Source: Anadara kagoshimensis (taxonomy: Eukaryota > Mollusca > Bivalvia > Arcoida > Arcidae). From it: a DNA stretch of 64,000 nucleotides. A program made the position numbers and the translations under genes. Of this stretch, positions 45,458 to 59,774 are shown piece by piece; within the stretch, counting starts at the first letter, position 1, and each line of letters starts with the position of its first letter. The notes under the pieces were generated by a model that saw nothing but the letters and a program-made list of their open reading frames with translations, was not told the DNA's origin and searched no databases. Where the stretch lies: contig CM037865.1 in the NCBI GenBank assembly GCA_021292105.1, positions 67,751,130 to 67,815,129 of the forward strand, in the 5' to 3' direction.

Positions 45458-47494
45458 AATTGTTTATTTAGGTAATTTATTGTGCCAAAAGTCACTTGTA
45501 AAAATAAAAGTGCAATGCTTATAAAATGCAACAATAATTATGTTGTTGTTTGTTCAATCTTTTAATTGACAGGAAATGTCTGATTGTTGTATTATATGCA
45601 ACTTTTTAATGATTCTCAAGTGGTTATCTCCCTTTGGTGACATTCTTTTGTGTTGTTTTTGTAACTTAGTGACTGTGGGTACAAAGCTGAAATGTTCAGA
45701 AAGTTTGCTTTTCAATTGATACTATGAATGATATACAGCTGTATACTTTGTCAGTGTAAGTTGAAATTCTTGTCTCCTATCCAAACAAATGTGTAAGAGA
45801 CCATGACCATTATTATATACCACTCTGTAACAGTCATTGACTCAAAATTGTCTCCCTGCATGGATAGTTAATGTTTTGCAGTGTTAATAAAATGTTTTGA
45901 TTGAAATTAATAATTTTAGCATGAAAAATATGACCAGTATACTTAAGTTCATGGCCTACATTTCAGGTTTTATTGGATAAGAGCCCTGCCCCTTTACATG
46001 GGAATAACATTTACTTTACAATAACCAATACAACCAAGAACAAGACCCTACAAACGGAATTAAGTCATAACTTGTTAAAAGATTTAAAAAAAAACTTGTT
46101 AAAAGAAAATCATTCTGAATATTAAAAAAATTAGTAGTCAGGCAGATTGTACAGATAATTGTCTTTTTGATTTGGTTCCAATCATTCCAAAATCCTGACC
46201 TAGATGCTACCTTTTACCAATAAGTAGTACCTAAACCTACTATAAAAATATTTAACATGCTGTCTGGGACAGCCTTTGTTAGGCTTAGACAACATGAAAT
46301 AGTATATTGTTTTAATGTCATTTATGTAACATAGATCAAAATAAAGCTGGTGTTTAGAGTTGAGACTTAAGATATTTAAGATTCATGTGCACACAAATCT
46401 GTCATCTATCATTGTAACAATCCTGCTTCTAAAATACTATCAGCATGTTATAAAGGAATTATTTCTCAAGAATTAAACAAATTTATATTTACAATTGTGA
46501 CAAAATGATTTCTGGAAAAATCTCAACAGGGAAATAAAATAATTTTAAAATTGATGACATGATGGTGATTACAGCTAGAGATGCATCCATCTTGTACAGT
46601 AAGACTAAATAAATGTTTTGATGATATCTATTATGTTATTACGCCACATAAAACAACAGACAATGAAACAGTAAACAATGCATATATACACAGTAAGCTG
46701 TTTGTACATGACATGATGGTTTACAAAGAGTCATCAATCTTGTAGTGTTAAATTAATGTTTTTAACTTAAGCTTTTTCACATTGTTGTTTGTTAGATATA
46801 GTGTTACTTTGGTAACTCCCAAGAGCAACAGGACTTGTTTATTTTGAATTCTGTGTTATCCAGAGTTTTAACTTTCTAATTTGGAGTCTTGCACATACGC
46901 ATATGAGAACAATACGATTGTGATCATTATGGGGTTCACTGCTCATGCTGCTGCACCACATGATCAACCCATTTATTGATTTTGTTAAGGACATTGTGGA
47001 AAACCTTTATGTTGCAAATTCCTGTTGTATTTACTTAAAATTTGAACTGATATAATTCCAAATCCAATGTAAGGAGGTATTGTGTGATACAGCTGCAAAC
47101 TCCCTTATTGCACCCCAGTAATTGAGTTTGAGGGGCTGTATAGGAATCACCAAGAGAGTGGTTATATAGAAATCACATTGTCTGTAGTTGTACATGTAGT
47201 CTACCTGCTGCCTTAAGTATGGTCCAACTGTCCATTCTAACATCTATATATTCTTGTCATTTATCGCTGCTTGTCAGAAACTACATATATATACAAATTA
47301 TCTCCTCGATCCATGTCATATCCTTGAACCAAGTTCAAATATTTATATGTTGAAGTGTGAGATCATGGATGCTGGATTTTGGAAAATTGTGTCCATATGA
47401 TAAGTCATTACTGCTTCAGAGGAATTTCATGAAACTTCACATAAATGGTTCTCTAAAGCCTAAAGATATGTCATGGCCTTGAGCAATTTCATAT
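45458..47494. other. no gene seen
   Basis: AT-rich non-coding sequence. No exon with consistent splice sites and no RNA gene recognised. Confidence 0.35.
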
Positions 47495-47499
47495 TGTAC

Positions 47500-47818
47500 C
47501 ACTTCAGTGGCTTGGTTGAGTGCTCACCTGCTGTTTTGGAGGTTGTGGGTTTGATTCCCAGTCACTCTGACCAAGACTTGGAAAAGAGTAGTGACTGTTC
47601 TTTTGCCATAAATGAAAGTCATGGGGTCCTTCAGAAGAGACCTTAAATACTGATGCCCTTGGCATGTTAAAGACCACACCTCTTGCACAATGTATTGAGC
47701 ACAGTGCAAAGCTTAAAATTTCTACCATTTTATGTTTAATTGGTGATGTCTCATTATAAGTCAAATATTCTTGACGTAAACTCCAAATCCTCAAAACACC
47801 ATTCAATCAATCAATACT
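47500..47818 (+). mobile_element. SINE family A copy
   Basis: Worn head (CAGTGGCTTGGTTGAGTGCT) with a B box GGGTTTGATTCCC, body AGACTTGGAAAAGAGTAGTG and TGTTCTTTTGCC, tail GGTGATGTCTCATTATAAGT, ending TCAATCAATCAAT. Confidence 0.8.
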
Positions 47819-49686
47819 TTTATATTGTAAGCTTCAAGGCCATGTTTCTGTATAATACTCAAACACTATATATTGAAGGTAAATGTCTTTAGCCAATGCA
47901 TGTATGTAACATTTTTTCTGGAACTTTTGAGTTGGTTTGTTACATTGGCAGAATATAAAGATTAGCTAATTTTTTTCAAATCTTTTCAGAAGCTTTTGCT
48001 TCATTGAACTAAATTGAATTTGAAAGGTCTCTATGTGGAGCGACAGAATAATGGCCACACTTGCTATAAATAGAAAAACATAAATGGCCATTACATGTTT
48101 ATTTAGGACTAAATTTAGTTGGAATTTGATGTTTAAAAAGAAGATGGCTGGCCAATTCTAACATATTTTACAGGTTTTGTAGCTGATTTCTGTGTGCTGT
48201 TAATTAGCAGATATGAGAATTAGATGCTTAATATAGCAGACAGACCTTTTGAAAACACTGTCCTAAAAAAACTACAGGACCATAAAAAACTAAATTTGGT
48301 TAAGGAGATTTAAGTTTGTTCATAGTGGCTGGATCAAAGATAGTGATTGTCAATTTCTATGATCACAAGTTTATTTCTGGCTGAATTTGTTATATATAAA
48401 AAGTAGATGTCTAGCCATCATATATTTGTTACAACTGTAACATCAATTATTTCTTTAGATCTTGATTAGTGGATTATGCAAAGTTGGATGCTAAAGGATT
48501 TAGCCAGTCTTTGAAAATCTTATTCTATAAAGCCACTTGTCTAAATATAACCTAATTATGTACTATGTTTAGCTGATTCTTTGAAGGTCTTCATTTCTTT
48601 AAACTAAAGACAATTCAGCTTATGTATTGTCTGATTTCCTTCTTTTGAGCTAATTAAGATTTTTTCACATGGTGTTCATTGTATCTTAATTATAATGCAT
48701 ATAGTTTGTTAAGTATCATGCTAAGCCTTTTCTTGGGCCTTTTGTTTCACAATTTAGTTTAAAAATTGCTTTTATACTGGTAAATTTTCAGGCTATTAGA
48801 TATGTTACAGGATAATAAGTAAGTCTAGAGACGTGAAAAAATAACATCCTTCTACTTTAGACATGTCATGCTCATTAATTAGAAATGCCCATCCCAGTTG
48901 TGACATAATCTAGAAAGGATGTCAACTCCTAACCAGTAATCAAGTTACATGCTTGATCTCACACTTTGAGGACGTCTACGCAGTAACTGGCAACTTCGAA
49001 ACGCTAATGTTGAGTTTAATTTCCGCAAATTGACACAGTGATGTGTTCACCAATCACTTAAACTTGTCAGTTTGCATTAGTGTGTAAAATGAGCAGTGAA
49101 TTAGTTCTGGTTTTAGAATAATCGTGTAAGATATTTAAGTAGAGTATTTTATAATTTAAACTTCTATCATCGAGAGATTTGTCATTATTAGCATTTAACA
49201 AAATTGTGAATCGTTGCTTAGAAATATAAAATTATTCCAAATTGCTATCCATTATTTCTGCTTTTGCTCATTCTAATTTCTACCAAATTTACATAGATTT
49301 TATTCAATGTTACAAATCTTCACGCTTCAGTAATCACTAGCTGATTGGTTACATTTGAATTGATATAGAAGAGCTAAATGTACAATCTAGCTATTCCAGA
49401 TATTCAATTAGCCTATTGGTTAAATTGTACAAGTTGAATTTCCGTGTGAATGCTTTGTACTTTAAAGGTTTTTATCAAATTTCAAATTACAATTTATATG
49501 TAATACCTAGCTATCCATCATCTGGTGCCTCTTAAATCTTCATTTTAATGAAATTTGCATAACCATTATATGATCAATTTAGCAATTTTGTGCTTGAATT
49601 GGAATTAACAAATTGAATGAGAAAGATAGATAGATTTCATTTATTGCCAATTGCAATTATATACTTGTAGATCCTAAGTCATACAT
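47819..49686. other. no gene seen
   Basis: AT-rich sequence without a recognisable gene or clear repeat boundary. Confidence 0.35.
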
Positions 49687-49975
49687 GTGGCGCTGGGTCT
49701 GACCCAAGACTTAAAAGTGGGTAGTGACTGTTCTTTTGCCAAGCACTCGGCATTACGAAATGAAATTCATGGTTCTTTCGGATGGGAACTTAAAATATTC
49801 GAGGTCTCATGTCTTTGTAGGCTTGGCACAATAAAGAACCCTGCTGTATAATGGCATCAGCGCAACGCACAGGCAAAATTTCTATACCTTCGCCTATAGC
49901 TGGTGACGTCTCGATATAAGTGAAATATTCTTGACTGGGACGTTAAACACCATTACTCAACTCAACTCGTACATT
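49687..49975 (+). mobile_element. SINE family A copy, head-truncated
   Basis: Begins within the head (GGCGCTGGGTCTGACCCAAG). The body GTGGGTAGTGACTGTTCTTT to the tail GACGTCTCGATATAAGTGAA, TTGACTGGGACGTTAAACAC and ACTCAACTCAACT is intact, so it is the best 3' reference copy in the window. Confidence 0.85.
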
Positions 49976-50094
49976 TGGCACTTTTTATATACCCTATGAA
50001 AGATTACTGTTCTTTACCTCATAGACTAAATGTCCTCATGCATTAGTTTAAAAGGAAAACACAATTTACCTTGTCTATAGAACCACTTATAGGG

Positions 50095-50430
50095 CAGGGT
50101 TTGACACTAACTTTTTCAACAGTAGCCTACAGGACTGGTAGTTGTTTGAAATCACTAGCCCTGCTTGAAGTTGAGTAGTCCGGGGCATGTCCCATTCCTC
50201 CTTCCAACCCCCCCAAAAAATTGAAAAATGGAGCAAAATCCTGCAATCTGGAGAAGTTTAGATAATGGTTATATATTCATTAGGTCTAAAAAGCTCTGTA
50301 TTGAGTATATGAACTAATTGTTTTGAGAATAACTAATAGCCCATCGAGCTACTAGTAATACAAAATTCACTAGCCCTGACTTATTTCTACTAGCCTCAGT
50401 CTAGCAGGCTAGTGTTAGTTTCAATCTCTG
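50095..50430. mobile_element. hAT-like MITE
   Basis: Ends CAGGGTTTGACACTAAC and GTTAGTTTCAATCTCTG are imperfect inverted repeats, with ACTAGCCCTG words repeated inside. No clear target duplication. Confidence 0.55.
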
Positions 50431-51139
50431 TCATAAGAAATCTGATAAAATGATTGTTTTTATCAAGGCAGAGAAATAAGACAGCATTACATGTTAGGCA
50501 TTCACCTGTAAATCTGACTGCTGAACTTGCTGTTTTCAGATTTTTTTAAAAACGCTTGGCCATGGACATGTGAATCTGACTGCTGTAATATTTAATGAAG
50601 AAAGCATGAGGTTTTATCAACTTAATTTATTTAGTACCGGTAATATATTGTACCCTTCAGAAATTAGTAGTTCAAACAAGAACAAACTGCATACTCACAA
50701 ATTTTGAAACATTTTCTTGGTTGCAAAGTCAAATATGTGTCAAAAATGCTGGAATATGGTGTAAAATATAAAAATCACAAACATTAGTTGTCTTTTTGCA
50801 CTTAAACCAATGAGAGAAATGCAATAAAACCTAATTCTGTTCTATATATTCTTTAATTTGTCTATGTTTCAATTAATCCAATACCATTGACTTGTGGAGC
50901 TCTTGCCATATATATACTCCTTTATGACAGAAAAACATCAACTTGGCAACAGCCAACACAACAAGAATCTGACAGAATACAAGTAAATGGTAACATGAAA
51001 CAGTCAGACAAGACCAGAAAAGGCAAATGCATATTAGAACACTCCTGATTTTGATATAGGCCATGGAAAACATTGAGTATATGTACCTGCTGGAGAAACA
51101 GTTAAAATATTTGTATATTTTAATTGAGTAAAACTGTAC

Positions 51140-51400
51140 AATATTGAAGGTGCTTTCCCCTTCTGGAGCACCCAGCCTCACTTCTCTGGAGTTAATTACG
51201 TACCGGTACTTGGACTTCTGGAGCACCAGACTTCAATTCTCTGGAGTAAATTAAAGTGTTTGCCCTTCTGGAGGACCCAACCTCAATTTTCTGGAGGAAA
51301 TTTAAGTTTTTAACTTAATTTGCCATTTTAAAAGTTTTTACTTTGCTAAAGGAGTGTGATTTTGACATCATCAAAACTGGTATGTTTGAATTTGATAGTT
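51140..51400 (+). repeat. dispersed repeat R1, expanded copy
   Basis: Three successive variants of CCTTCTGGAGCACC...TCTCTGGAG (at about 51157, 51213 and 51264), then AACTTAATTTGCCATTTTAA, AGTTTTTACTTTGC and an AAACTGGTATGTTTG end. The 5' part of R1 is locally triplicated here. Confidence 0.65.
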
Positions 51401-54400
51401 AAAACTACCGGTACCTATTGCATCAGAAAAAGTAATAAAAAAAGTCTTATAGTGCTAAATAAAATCTACTTAGTTTTGTGCTAAATATTGTGATTATGTC
51501 TCAGACAGGAGAAATAAGATTTTAGTAGTAATTTACTGATAATGATGTTTATTTTGCCTGTAGGTTATATACTTACATCATTATTGTAACCGAGGTAACA
51601 AGATTTGTCTGGCTGGCATATATAAACTACTCGAGTCAACTCAGAATTCATGCCTAGACTTAATAACTGAAGATTAATGTTAGTCAAATCAAATAATCAC
51701 TGAAGCCGCACAAATCTTAACCAGACCATAAATTACATAACTTGTAGTGATTTTTTCTAGGAATTTTGTTTTACCTTGTTCATCATGCATAGACCCGCTT
51801 TACATTTTAATTCTCTATGATGAAACTACTTGGTCAAATTTGACGATAATTGGCAGTAATCATGTTAAGGTGAATGGTTTTCAGGTTTACTGGTATGTCC
51901 TCTAAGAGTTAGCCATAAAAGTGGAAATATGAAAATCTTGGTAAAAATACATATTCTAGACCTAAAGTATTTTTATTTAGCAATAATATGGCATTTACAT
52001 TGCACTAAACTTGGAGGTGGGCCGATGGGGAAATTTTAGATGGCCACTATAAATTGTATAAATATTACAAATGAATTATGTGCAGTAGCTAGACCTAGGA
52101 TATAGATGTCACATCCATGGAGCATTTATACATGACCAAAGTACAGTAGGCAGAATCTTTTGAGCTAGCATCCTTAGTAATAGTATTGGTAGTATTTTTT
52201 TTAAATATAGTCCAACCTGCCTTAAAGTCCACCTCTATATAAAGGCCAGTAGAATTGCATCCCAATTGTTCTTTATTCATATTATTTGAACCTGTATTTA
52301 AAGACCACCTGCCCATAAAGGCCATTTCTACTGATTCCCTTGGATGACCTTTATAGACAAGTTTGTATAGGCTTTGGGCCCCAAATGAAAAACATACAAA
52401 ATCTAGACCTTATTAGGTATCTAAAATGAACTGTTAGTTATCATTGGCACAAATCTTAACTATAGGATCTTTAATAAGGATACTGGAATGGGGCCAATGT
52501 AAACTTTTAAAACCCTCTGTGGTGATGATAAACTAATTAAACCTAGATGCAGTATCTTGTTGACCAAGAGTAAGAGCTTGGGCAACACAACTGATTTCGG
52601 AGTTTGGTAAAAGCTGGATGTCATTGCAAAATCATTATAGATAAACATGTATCGCTGTAAACAGAATTTAATAGTACATGTAGTAACTTTATATAAGATT
52701 TTGTAATTCAGATGCAGCTGAGATTATGGTCTGACAGGTTTTTTTGTTTGTAAAAACATCAGTTGTGATATTTATTAAAATAAAAAAACTATTTTTTCCT
52801 AACACCTAAATATAATTATAGTAATTAATTCTGAGAAAAAAATAGTCTTGGCAGTGGTTGATACAACAAATGATGTTACACAGATTTTACAAAATGGATT
52901 TAGTCAGATGTATGCTTTCTTAATTTGAAATGCTTCGATTTTAATTTATACTTTGTTCTCTGATGTGATCATTAATACTATATATCTGTAACCTTGGGAT
53001 ATCCTATTTGTGCTGGTTTGAAGTTTGTACACACAATAATTAAGTTTATATTTCTGCCTGGAAAGTATGTCACATTACAGTCTAAGCATTTTCATGAAGC
53101 TTTAAACTTTGATATAAGACTTCAGTTAAATCCATGTCTGTTTTTTTTGGTGTAAAATCAGTCTGGCTCTTGTAGAATGTTTTAATCATGGACTTAGAAA
53201 CTATAGACTCAGATTTTCAATAGCCTTGTCCAAAAGATGGATGTTTATTACAACTTTACATTCCTGGAAGACTTACGTAATATTGTCGAGAACCTGTAAT
53301 TGTTCCAGAGAGAGTCAAGAAGAATCAGTCAAATCCACTATAATAGTTCAATGAAACATGAAATTACCAGTTTACAAATGTCAGTATATTATTAAAGTCA
53401 TGATGCTTGAACATGTTGAAAGATTTAGAGACAATATTAGACTTTCTTTTGTACCCATCCTCCACCTATTAAATTCTATGTACAGTTTTAGATATTTATT
53501 ATTTTCATGTTTGTTAATGATCAAAATGACTTTCTGTAAAGAACGAATTCTTAATGTTTAATTTATTTTCTTGTAATAGGAAAAAGTAAAAAGATGCACA
53601 GATTAAACTTTAGGAACATTTTATGTTGATATGATTCACTTACATTGTCCAGACCATACTATGATGGCATTTGAATATAAGAATGTGACTATCTTGAAAA
53701 GACAATTTGATGGAAAATTAGCTGACACTGTATTCATTTATTTTAAGTCTTTTCAATTAAAATTAATTTTTATGGAGGGTGGTACATGCAAATAGTTGAC
53801 CTTTTTTTCAATTTTCAGAGTCATTTATGTATATCTGTACCATGGTGGTTTACTATGTTTAAATAAATGCAATTTAACACCAATATTCAGCTCATACTGG
53901 AACTGTACAAAATGCATAACTTATAGTAGTCTTACACTTGAGACTGTGAATTAACTCAATTATGAGGTCCTGCATCTCTGCTAAAGAGTTGAAAAAAAGA
54001 GAAGGTTACCTGTCGTTGCTGAGGCAATTGAATAGACAAAGCAGGATAAGATCCTATAATTGGTAGCAATGTACGATGCATTAACACAATGGTAGCTGTC
54101 TATTTGTTGAGCTAGCCTCTTCAGTACAATAACAGGTTATGGTAATTGAATTGAGGGTGATATATGTATTGGGTATATATAGACAATAAGTTGGAAAGTT
54201 TTAATTTCATATAATGTGTTATTGTAGTAAATAAGTCATGAACTTTGAAAACAAACAAGAACTAATAATGATATAAAATCTCATTATAGGACATTAAATT
54301 ATCGTCCGAGGATGATTATATGATGTCCCTAGAGACAGAAAATTAGACATTTTTACATCAAGTACAATGGATATTTATTACCACTGGGAAAAATATGTCT

Positions 54401-54870
54401 TCGTCAAAGGCCATCATCCATTGTGTCAATGGTGCAGTTGGGTTATATATATATGTTGTTTTTTCCTTTTTTGATATACTGCTCAATACCAGGGAACCAA
54501 CATTATCGGTACATTACATATATTACAAAGAAATTTCTGGGCTTTTAGGTTTACAATGATTTATAATATGAATGGTAGTATTGTATGTATAATTGTTATT
54601 TTTATGTTGCTCAAGTTTGAATACTGTTCGACTTTGACATTCTATGGATAAAATGAATTGATAATAAAACAAAGAATACAAAGTTTTTTTTTTCCATGAG
54701 TTAACTTCAAAACAGAAAATATAATCATTGCTAAAACATGACTTATAGTTATGACAATTACCATGTACAATTTAAGGTCAGTCATGCTGCGACTAGTATT
54801 GGATGTAATCATCTTTTGTTCTATATTGTCCATAATGATGTGCATCATTATTTTTTATACATTTTCAACT
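51401..54870. other. no gene seen; repeat R2 copy inside
   Basis: Apart from the R2 copy at 52195-52370 and a stretch near 51810-51870 with a GAAACTACTTGGTCAAATTT word typical of the larger repeats, nothing recognisable. Confidence 0.35.
52195..52370 (-). repeat. dispersed repeat R2, uninterrupted copy
   Basis: On the minus strand this gives GACCTTTA..., AATTGGGATGCAATTCTACT and TATATAGAGGTGGACTTTAA. It corresponds to the two flanks of the MITE at 21920-22232 joined directly, so it is a paralogous empty site. Confidence 0.75.
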
Positions 54871-54879
54871 TCTTCTCTA

Positions 54880-55755
54880 GAACCAGTGTGCCAATGATAA
54901 GTGAAACTTTCCATTGATGTTACTTGGTTAAACCCTTTTGAAGTTTGTAAAATTGATTGACCTTGACCTTCATTCAGTTAACAGTGACTTTTATTAGTTA
55001 AACATTTTATCTTGTAAGCCAGGTTCAAATTCTTAAAAATAATATACAACATCAATACATGAAGCAATATTATGTTTGCAAAGTTGATTGACCATGACTT
55101 CCATTCAAGGTCATAGTGACCTTCTATTTTCAAATCTTCACTAAAAGACCTAGAAGCTTGACACTTTCAACAATACACAAGCATGACAAGAGCTGGAAGG
55201 CCTGAAAGCTTGAAACTATGTACAACATGAGTGCATAAAGGACAATCAAGATTGAGAAGTTAGTTGATTTTCATATAGGACCACAGGGACCACAATGGTA
55301 ACAACATTTGAACAGCTTCTTTTCATGAACTGAACTGACTAAATGAATTGAAGCTGTTTATGCTTTATGAAGGGCTACTATGTTTATGAAGTTGGTAGGT
55401 CATGACCTTCATTCAAGGTCAAAGCTATCTTCAGTAGTAAAACCCTGAAAGCATCTACTTTACATGAACCAAGTAGCCCTACAAAAATTATGCTGTAGGT
55501 CTTTTGACTTTGACCTTCATTTAAGCTTGCTATAACCTTATATAGAAAATCATTTTAAGAAACTTCTAGCCATTAACTGAAACACCTAGAAGGTTAAAAC
55601 TTTTTTGCATCATTTTGTTAACAACTAGCTAATGTTTAAACTATGTTTACCTTGACCAAATCTCAAGGTCACAATAACTCTAAAACGTAGACAAAAAACC
55701 ATTATGAACCTAAAGCCATGTTTGTGTCGCTAAGGCCTTTTGGACCTCGTGTATT
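54880..55755 (+). repeat. degenerate GACCTTCATTCAAGGTCA repeat element
   Basis: TTGACCTTGACCTTCATTCA (about 54958), GACTTCCATTCAAGGTCAT (about 55094), CATGACCTTCATTCAAGGTC (about 55400) and TTGACTTTGACCTTCATTTA (about 55505) recur. It ends in AAGGCCTTTTGGACCTCGTG, a worn version of the palindromic ends at 25047 and 29500. Probably an old relative of that element group. Confidence 0.45.
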
Positions 55756-56610
55756 AATATCTAATCAATGGCCGAGTTTAGTACATTTGTCCTCATCAGA
55801 AATTAGTGAGTGACTTGCTTCATTAATGTAATTAATACACCCACCCACCCACTTTTCATTATTATGTATAGTTTTTATTGTTAGTTTTTTTTATATTATT
55901 TTTTTTCATTTCTATATAATTTTCTACAACAAAGGTTATATTATTACCGGAATTTCAGACCAGACATGTTATTTTAGTGACATTGGAGTATAAAATGTCA
56001 AAGTACTGTTATAAGAGCATTAAGAGCTATCTAGAATTCCACCATACTTTACTTAATTTCAGTAGTCTAGTTGATACAAGCAGACATATCTACCTAACCA
56101 TTTAGAAGCCTATTGATCTGTTACCAGTCAGACTGATATAACTCCTATACACATCTAGTATCATTCTTCATGCTATATAAAGTGCTTTTAAAACTTTGTT
56201 AGCTTATGTTATCAGAACCTTCACAGAAACTTTTAGTGATCATCTGTTTGTATTAATGTATGGTAACAACTGTTGTGAAAAATATTGCTAAAAAGGTACG
56301 TTCATTTTTAATATCTGTACATATTAATTAACATCAATACTATATTGCTTTTAAAAGCCTTCAGTTTTTATGAGAACTTTGTTGGAGTTGGGTTAGGGAT
56401 GGAGGGACAGGAATCTTTAAACTCCTAATGTAAACTTGTGTAAGGAGCATCCTTCTACTTTAGTATCAGTATGTTAGATAATGCCACATGAACTTGTTTC
56501 AGATAAGATAAAAATGGGTAGATATGATCTATCATGTCTATTGATTAAGTTTAGTTTATTAAGCCTTAAATTTGCATTTTTATCAAGTTTTTTATATTAC
56601 ATGTATAACA
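55756..56610. other. no gene seen
   Basis: AT-rich, with a short CCCACCCACCCAC tract near 55838. Nothing else recognised. Confidence 0.3.
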
Positions 56611-56614
56611 TAAT

Positions 56615-56820
56615 GAATGTCATGGTGTCATTCAGACCTTAAAAACCAATGCCCCATGTCATAGCAGGCATGGCATGTTAAAGACCCCTTCCTGGACATT
56701 TCACTGAGTGGACTGCAAAGGTTAAAGTTTCAGCCACTTCACCTATAGTTGGTGACGTCTTGATATAAGTAAAATATTCTTGCCTGGTATGTAAAAACTC
56801 AATGTGTTAATCAATCAATC
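56615..56820 (+). mobile_element. SINE family A copy, 3' part
   Basis: From AATGTCATGGTGTCATTCAG through ACCTATAGTTGGTGACGTCT and TGATATAAGTAAAATATTCT to TCAATCAATCAC. Head lost. Confidence 0.75.
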
Positions 56821-59020
56821 ACTTTAAATTTGTTTTGAATGAGATTCAGCATAAGTGCCTGGTAATTTTCAATTTGAAGATGTAAATCAGTGGTTATAAT
56901 GTCACATAATGTTTTTGTTTTTGCTCCACTAATGCCTCTTCAGTAAAACTAACTTGTGACAGTTTAACCGTCTGCAAATCAAAGATTACAAGACTGTTAT
57001 CTCCTAAGTGCAATAGTTCCGCGATTACGATTCAATCATTGTAGTAGGAAGCTATTATTTGAACAAACTCTAGCTATTACAGGGATAAATTTTGTTTAGG
57101 GTTATAGTTGGGCCATTATGTTTTAGTCGCAGAATAACCAAAACTGAATATAATATCCTATTTATTAGATGAAACTACAACAATTTCGATCATAACTAGC
57201 AATAAAGGTTGACTCATATTAAAGTTTATGATGTTTGCTTCAAATATAATGGGTTTTATTATTGCCAGCAGGCAGTAAGAGTTGTGATAAGCAGCCTCAC
57301 ATACTCAGCTTAGATATGAGGGTTTACAGAAGCTTTGTAAATACATCTAGTAATTTTGTTGGGTTTTAATGAACTTATAATTAAATGTTAAAAAATCTGA
57401 TGGTTTCACTGATTTAAAGACCAAAAAAAACCAAAAAACATTCAGGTTTTAATTTGAACACTTAAATGAAGTCTCTGTCCTCTTATGTGCCCAATGGCCC
57501 ATAATAGTCTGTTGCATTGTCAAGGACAATGCATTTGTGCTGACTGTTGCTATGGTGATAAGTGTAAGGACCTGAGCTGCGCTGTCACCAGATGATACAG
57601 TGCTAATGAGAGACTTGAGTGTTTATGGTCATGGCAATTGCTATACTAGGCTTTCTACCAGCTGCTTTTTTAATTGTTGCCACAATGGTTTTTAAAAAGT
57701 CACTTCTTACAAGGCATTCAGCAAAGTAAGGAATGATTCAGAAAATTCCAGGCTTATTTTTGTGAACACTTGAGTTTCTAAGATAAGTTTTCATTCATAG
57801 TGGTAAGATTTTGAAGGTAGTACTTTGTTTTGGAAAGTTTGGATGTTTAGTGGGCTTTTTCGTGAGCTCAGTTTCTGAGATAATTTATCATACATAGTGG
57901 TATAATTTTGAACTATCTATTGGATGGAAGCATGTTTTGGAAAGTTTGGATTTTTAGTCTCTATAACATTTGCAGAACATCCAAATTTTAAATTCAAAGT
58001 GAGCATCAAGTACAATGAACACTTTAGTTACAAGAAAAGTGAAGTTAAAATATGAACTCTCTCTCTCTCTCTTATCTTAGTAAATATTAGGTTATTACAT
58101 AACTCATATAAGAAGTCAATATTTATAGAAGGTACTGTTCCGTAACTTTGACACCTCATTCATCATCTTTTTGAGAAATTATGGGATCAGTACCTGATTG
58201 ACACATAGACCAAGGTCAGCTCACATAATTCAGCGATATGTATAAGTTTGGCGTCTGGCTGTACTGTTATCTGATAACGTTTCACAGACATGTATTCATT
58301 GAGTTTTTATCATTCATTATTGTTTTTGTTGATTTATATGTGTGTGGAGATAAACCTGATATTTGTCAAATAGATCAAATCATCATAAGGAATAAAAGCA
58401 GCTTGAAAGAAAAACTCCGTATAATTTTCATTTATAAAACTGCTTTTGAATTTCAATGCTACCAGATGTATCTTTTAACAAAAAAAAAAAAAGAAAAAGA
58501 AGAAATTATGAATTTTAATAACTATTTTCACATTCTGCTTGGCAAAAATGTTTTTTTAAGCTGTGAAGACTGAACAAAAATTTGATTAATGTTAATTAAG
58601 GTATTTATAATATATTATTGATTTAAGGTCATAAACTATGTGTAAGGTAGTTATATAGGTCAAAGGTCAAGGTCTTGGGGTCAAATCTTAGAACTTTGGA
58701 ATTCTTTGAATTTTTCATATATGCTCTATTTCCTATATTTGTTCATGGATTTTAAAGAAACTTAGTATAAATGTAAACCAGTAAAGACGTGTAATAAACC
58801 ATGTTTAGTTATGTAAGTCAAAGGTCATGGTCATGTATTTTGAATTTGAAATTTTTCGCCTAATATTATGATTGCTTTTTCAGTTTTGTGTTTGATAGTA
58901 ATTTGATAAAGTTTTCAGGTATTGTATAGTTCTAAGCTTATGTAAGTTTGACTATGTGACCTACATCCCACTCATCAAGGAAACATATATGATATCTCAC
59001 ATACTAACATACATCGACAT
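56821..59020. other. no gene seen
   Basis: Contains a (CT)n tract at about 58057-58073 and degenerate AAAGGTCAAGGTC motifs at 58650-58840. Open frames here have no recognisable domain. Confidence 0.3.
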
Positions 59021-59021
59021 A

Positions 59022-59440
59022 ATGTCGTCACCGACCTTAAGTCGTCAGCACGAAATATTGCAAAATTATTTTTATTTATCGCTCTTTAGAAAGTTGAACA
59101 GTGGAAAATTTAAAAGCGGTAAATGTTTTCCATACTTCAATAACATACTTTATATGAGGTAACAGGTTTCTTCATGGTAAAATTGGTATCTTTGACATCA
59201 CTATCAAAAAGGTACATGTGTCATATCAGGCGACAGACAACAGATAATGACAGTCATTTGGGCGATCGGGTCACAAACATACTTGTCAAGGGTACACAAC
59301 CCAAACAACACAATTACCCTTTTAAATATGTTCCTACTATGCAAAGAGTTGTCTATCTTTGGCCAGAACATAAGTTAAAAGGTAAAAAATATCGTTTTAA
59401 AACGACTGAGGACTTTAAGGTGTACTGACGACTTTAAGAC
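59022..59440. mobile_element. MITE-like inverted-repeat element
   Basis: Left end region GACCTTAAGTCGTCAGCAC and right end region GTACTGACGACTTTAAGAC are inverted with a few mismatches, near 59034 and 59423. An open frame between them (59174-59428) has no recognisable domain. Confidence 0.5.
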
Positions 59441-59774
59441 TGTATTAAAATCCTGCCAATTACCGGTATTCCCAAAGTTTTATTTCAAGAACATCTCTTC
59501 AGTTGTATAAGTGATTAAAGCGTTTTGGCAATATCTGTTTGGTGAATGTTCAAATTGATATGTATTTTTTTTCCAATCTCACTTTCTGCCCTTGTTTGGT
59601 AAATTCAATTTTTATAGCGAATCAAACAGTTTATATACACATACATACAATCAAACAATACAATTTTGTTCTTTAGATATTTATAATATCAAACACTACT
59701 AGCCAAACTAGATTCAATAAACAAAAACTAAAAATCCCTTGGGGATTGAATACGTCTCTGATATTCTCACACCT

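Noticed and set aside
47504-47806. Possible 100-residue protein on the minus strand
   Set aside because: It is the antisense translation of a SINE copy.
50873-51226. Possible 117-residue protein on the minus strand
   Set aside because: Overlaps the R1 repeat and lacks any domain signature.
58238-58573. Possible 111-residue protein
   Set aside because: Low-complexity Lys/Glu run from an A-rich stretch and AT-driven hydrophobics; no family resemblance.
59174-59428. Possible 84-residue protein
   Set aside because: Lies inside an inverted-repeat element, has no recognisable domain and no splice or codon evidence.
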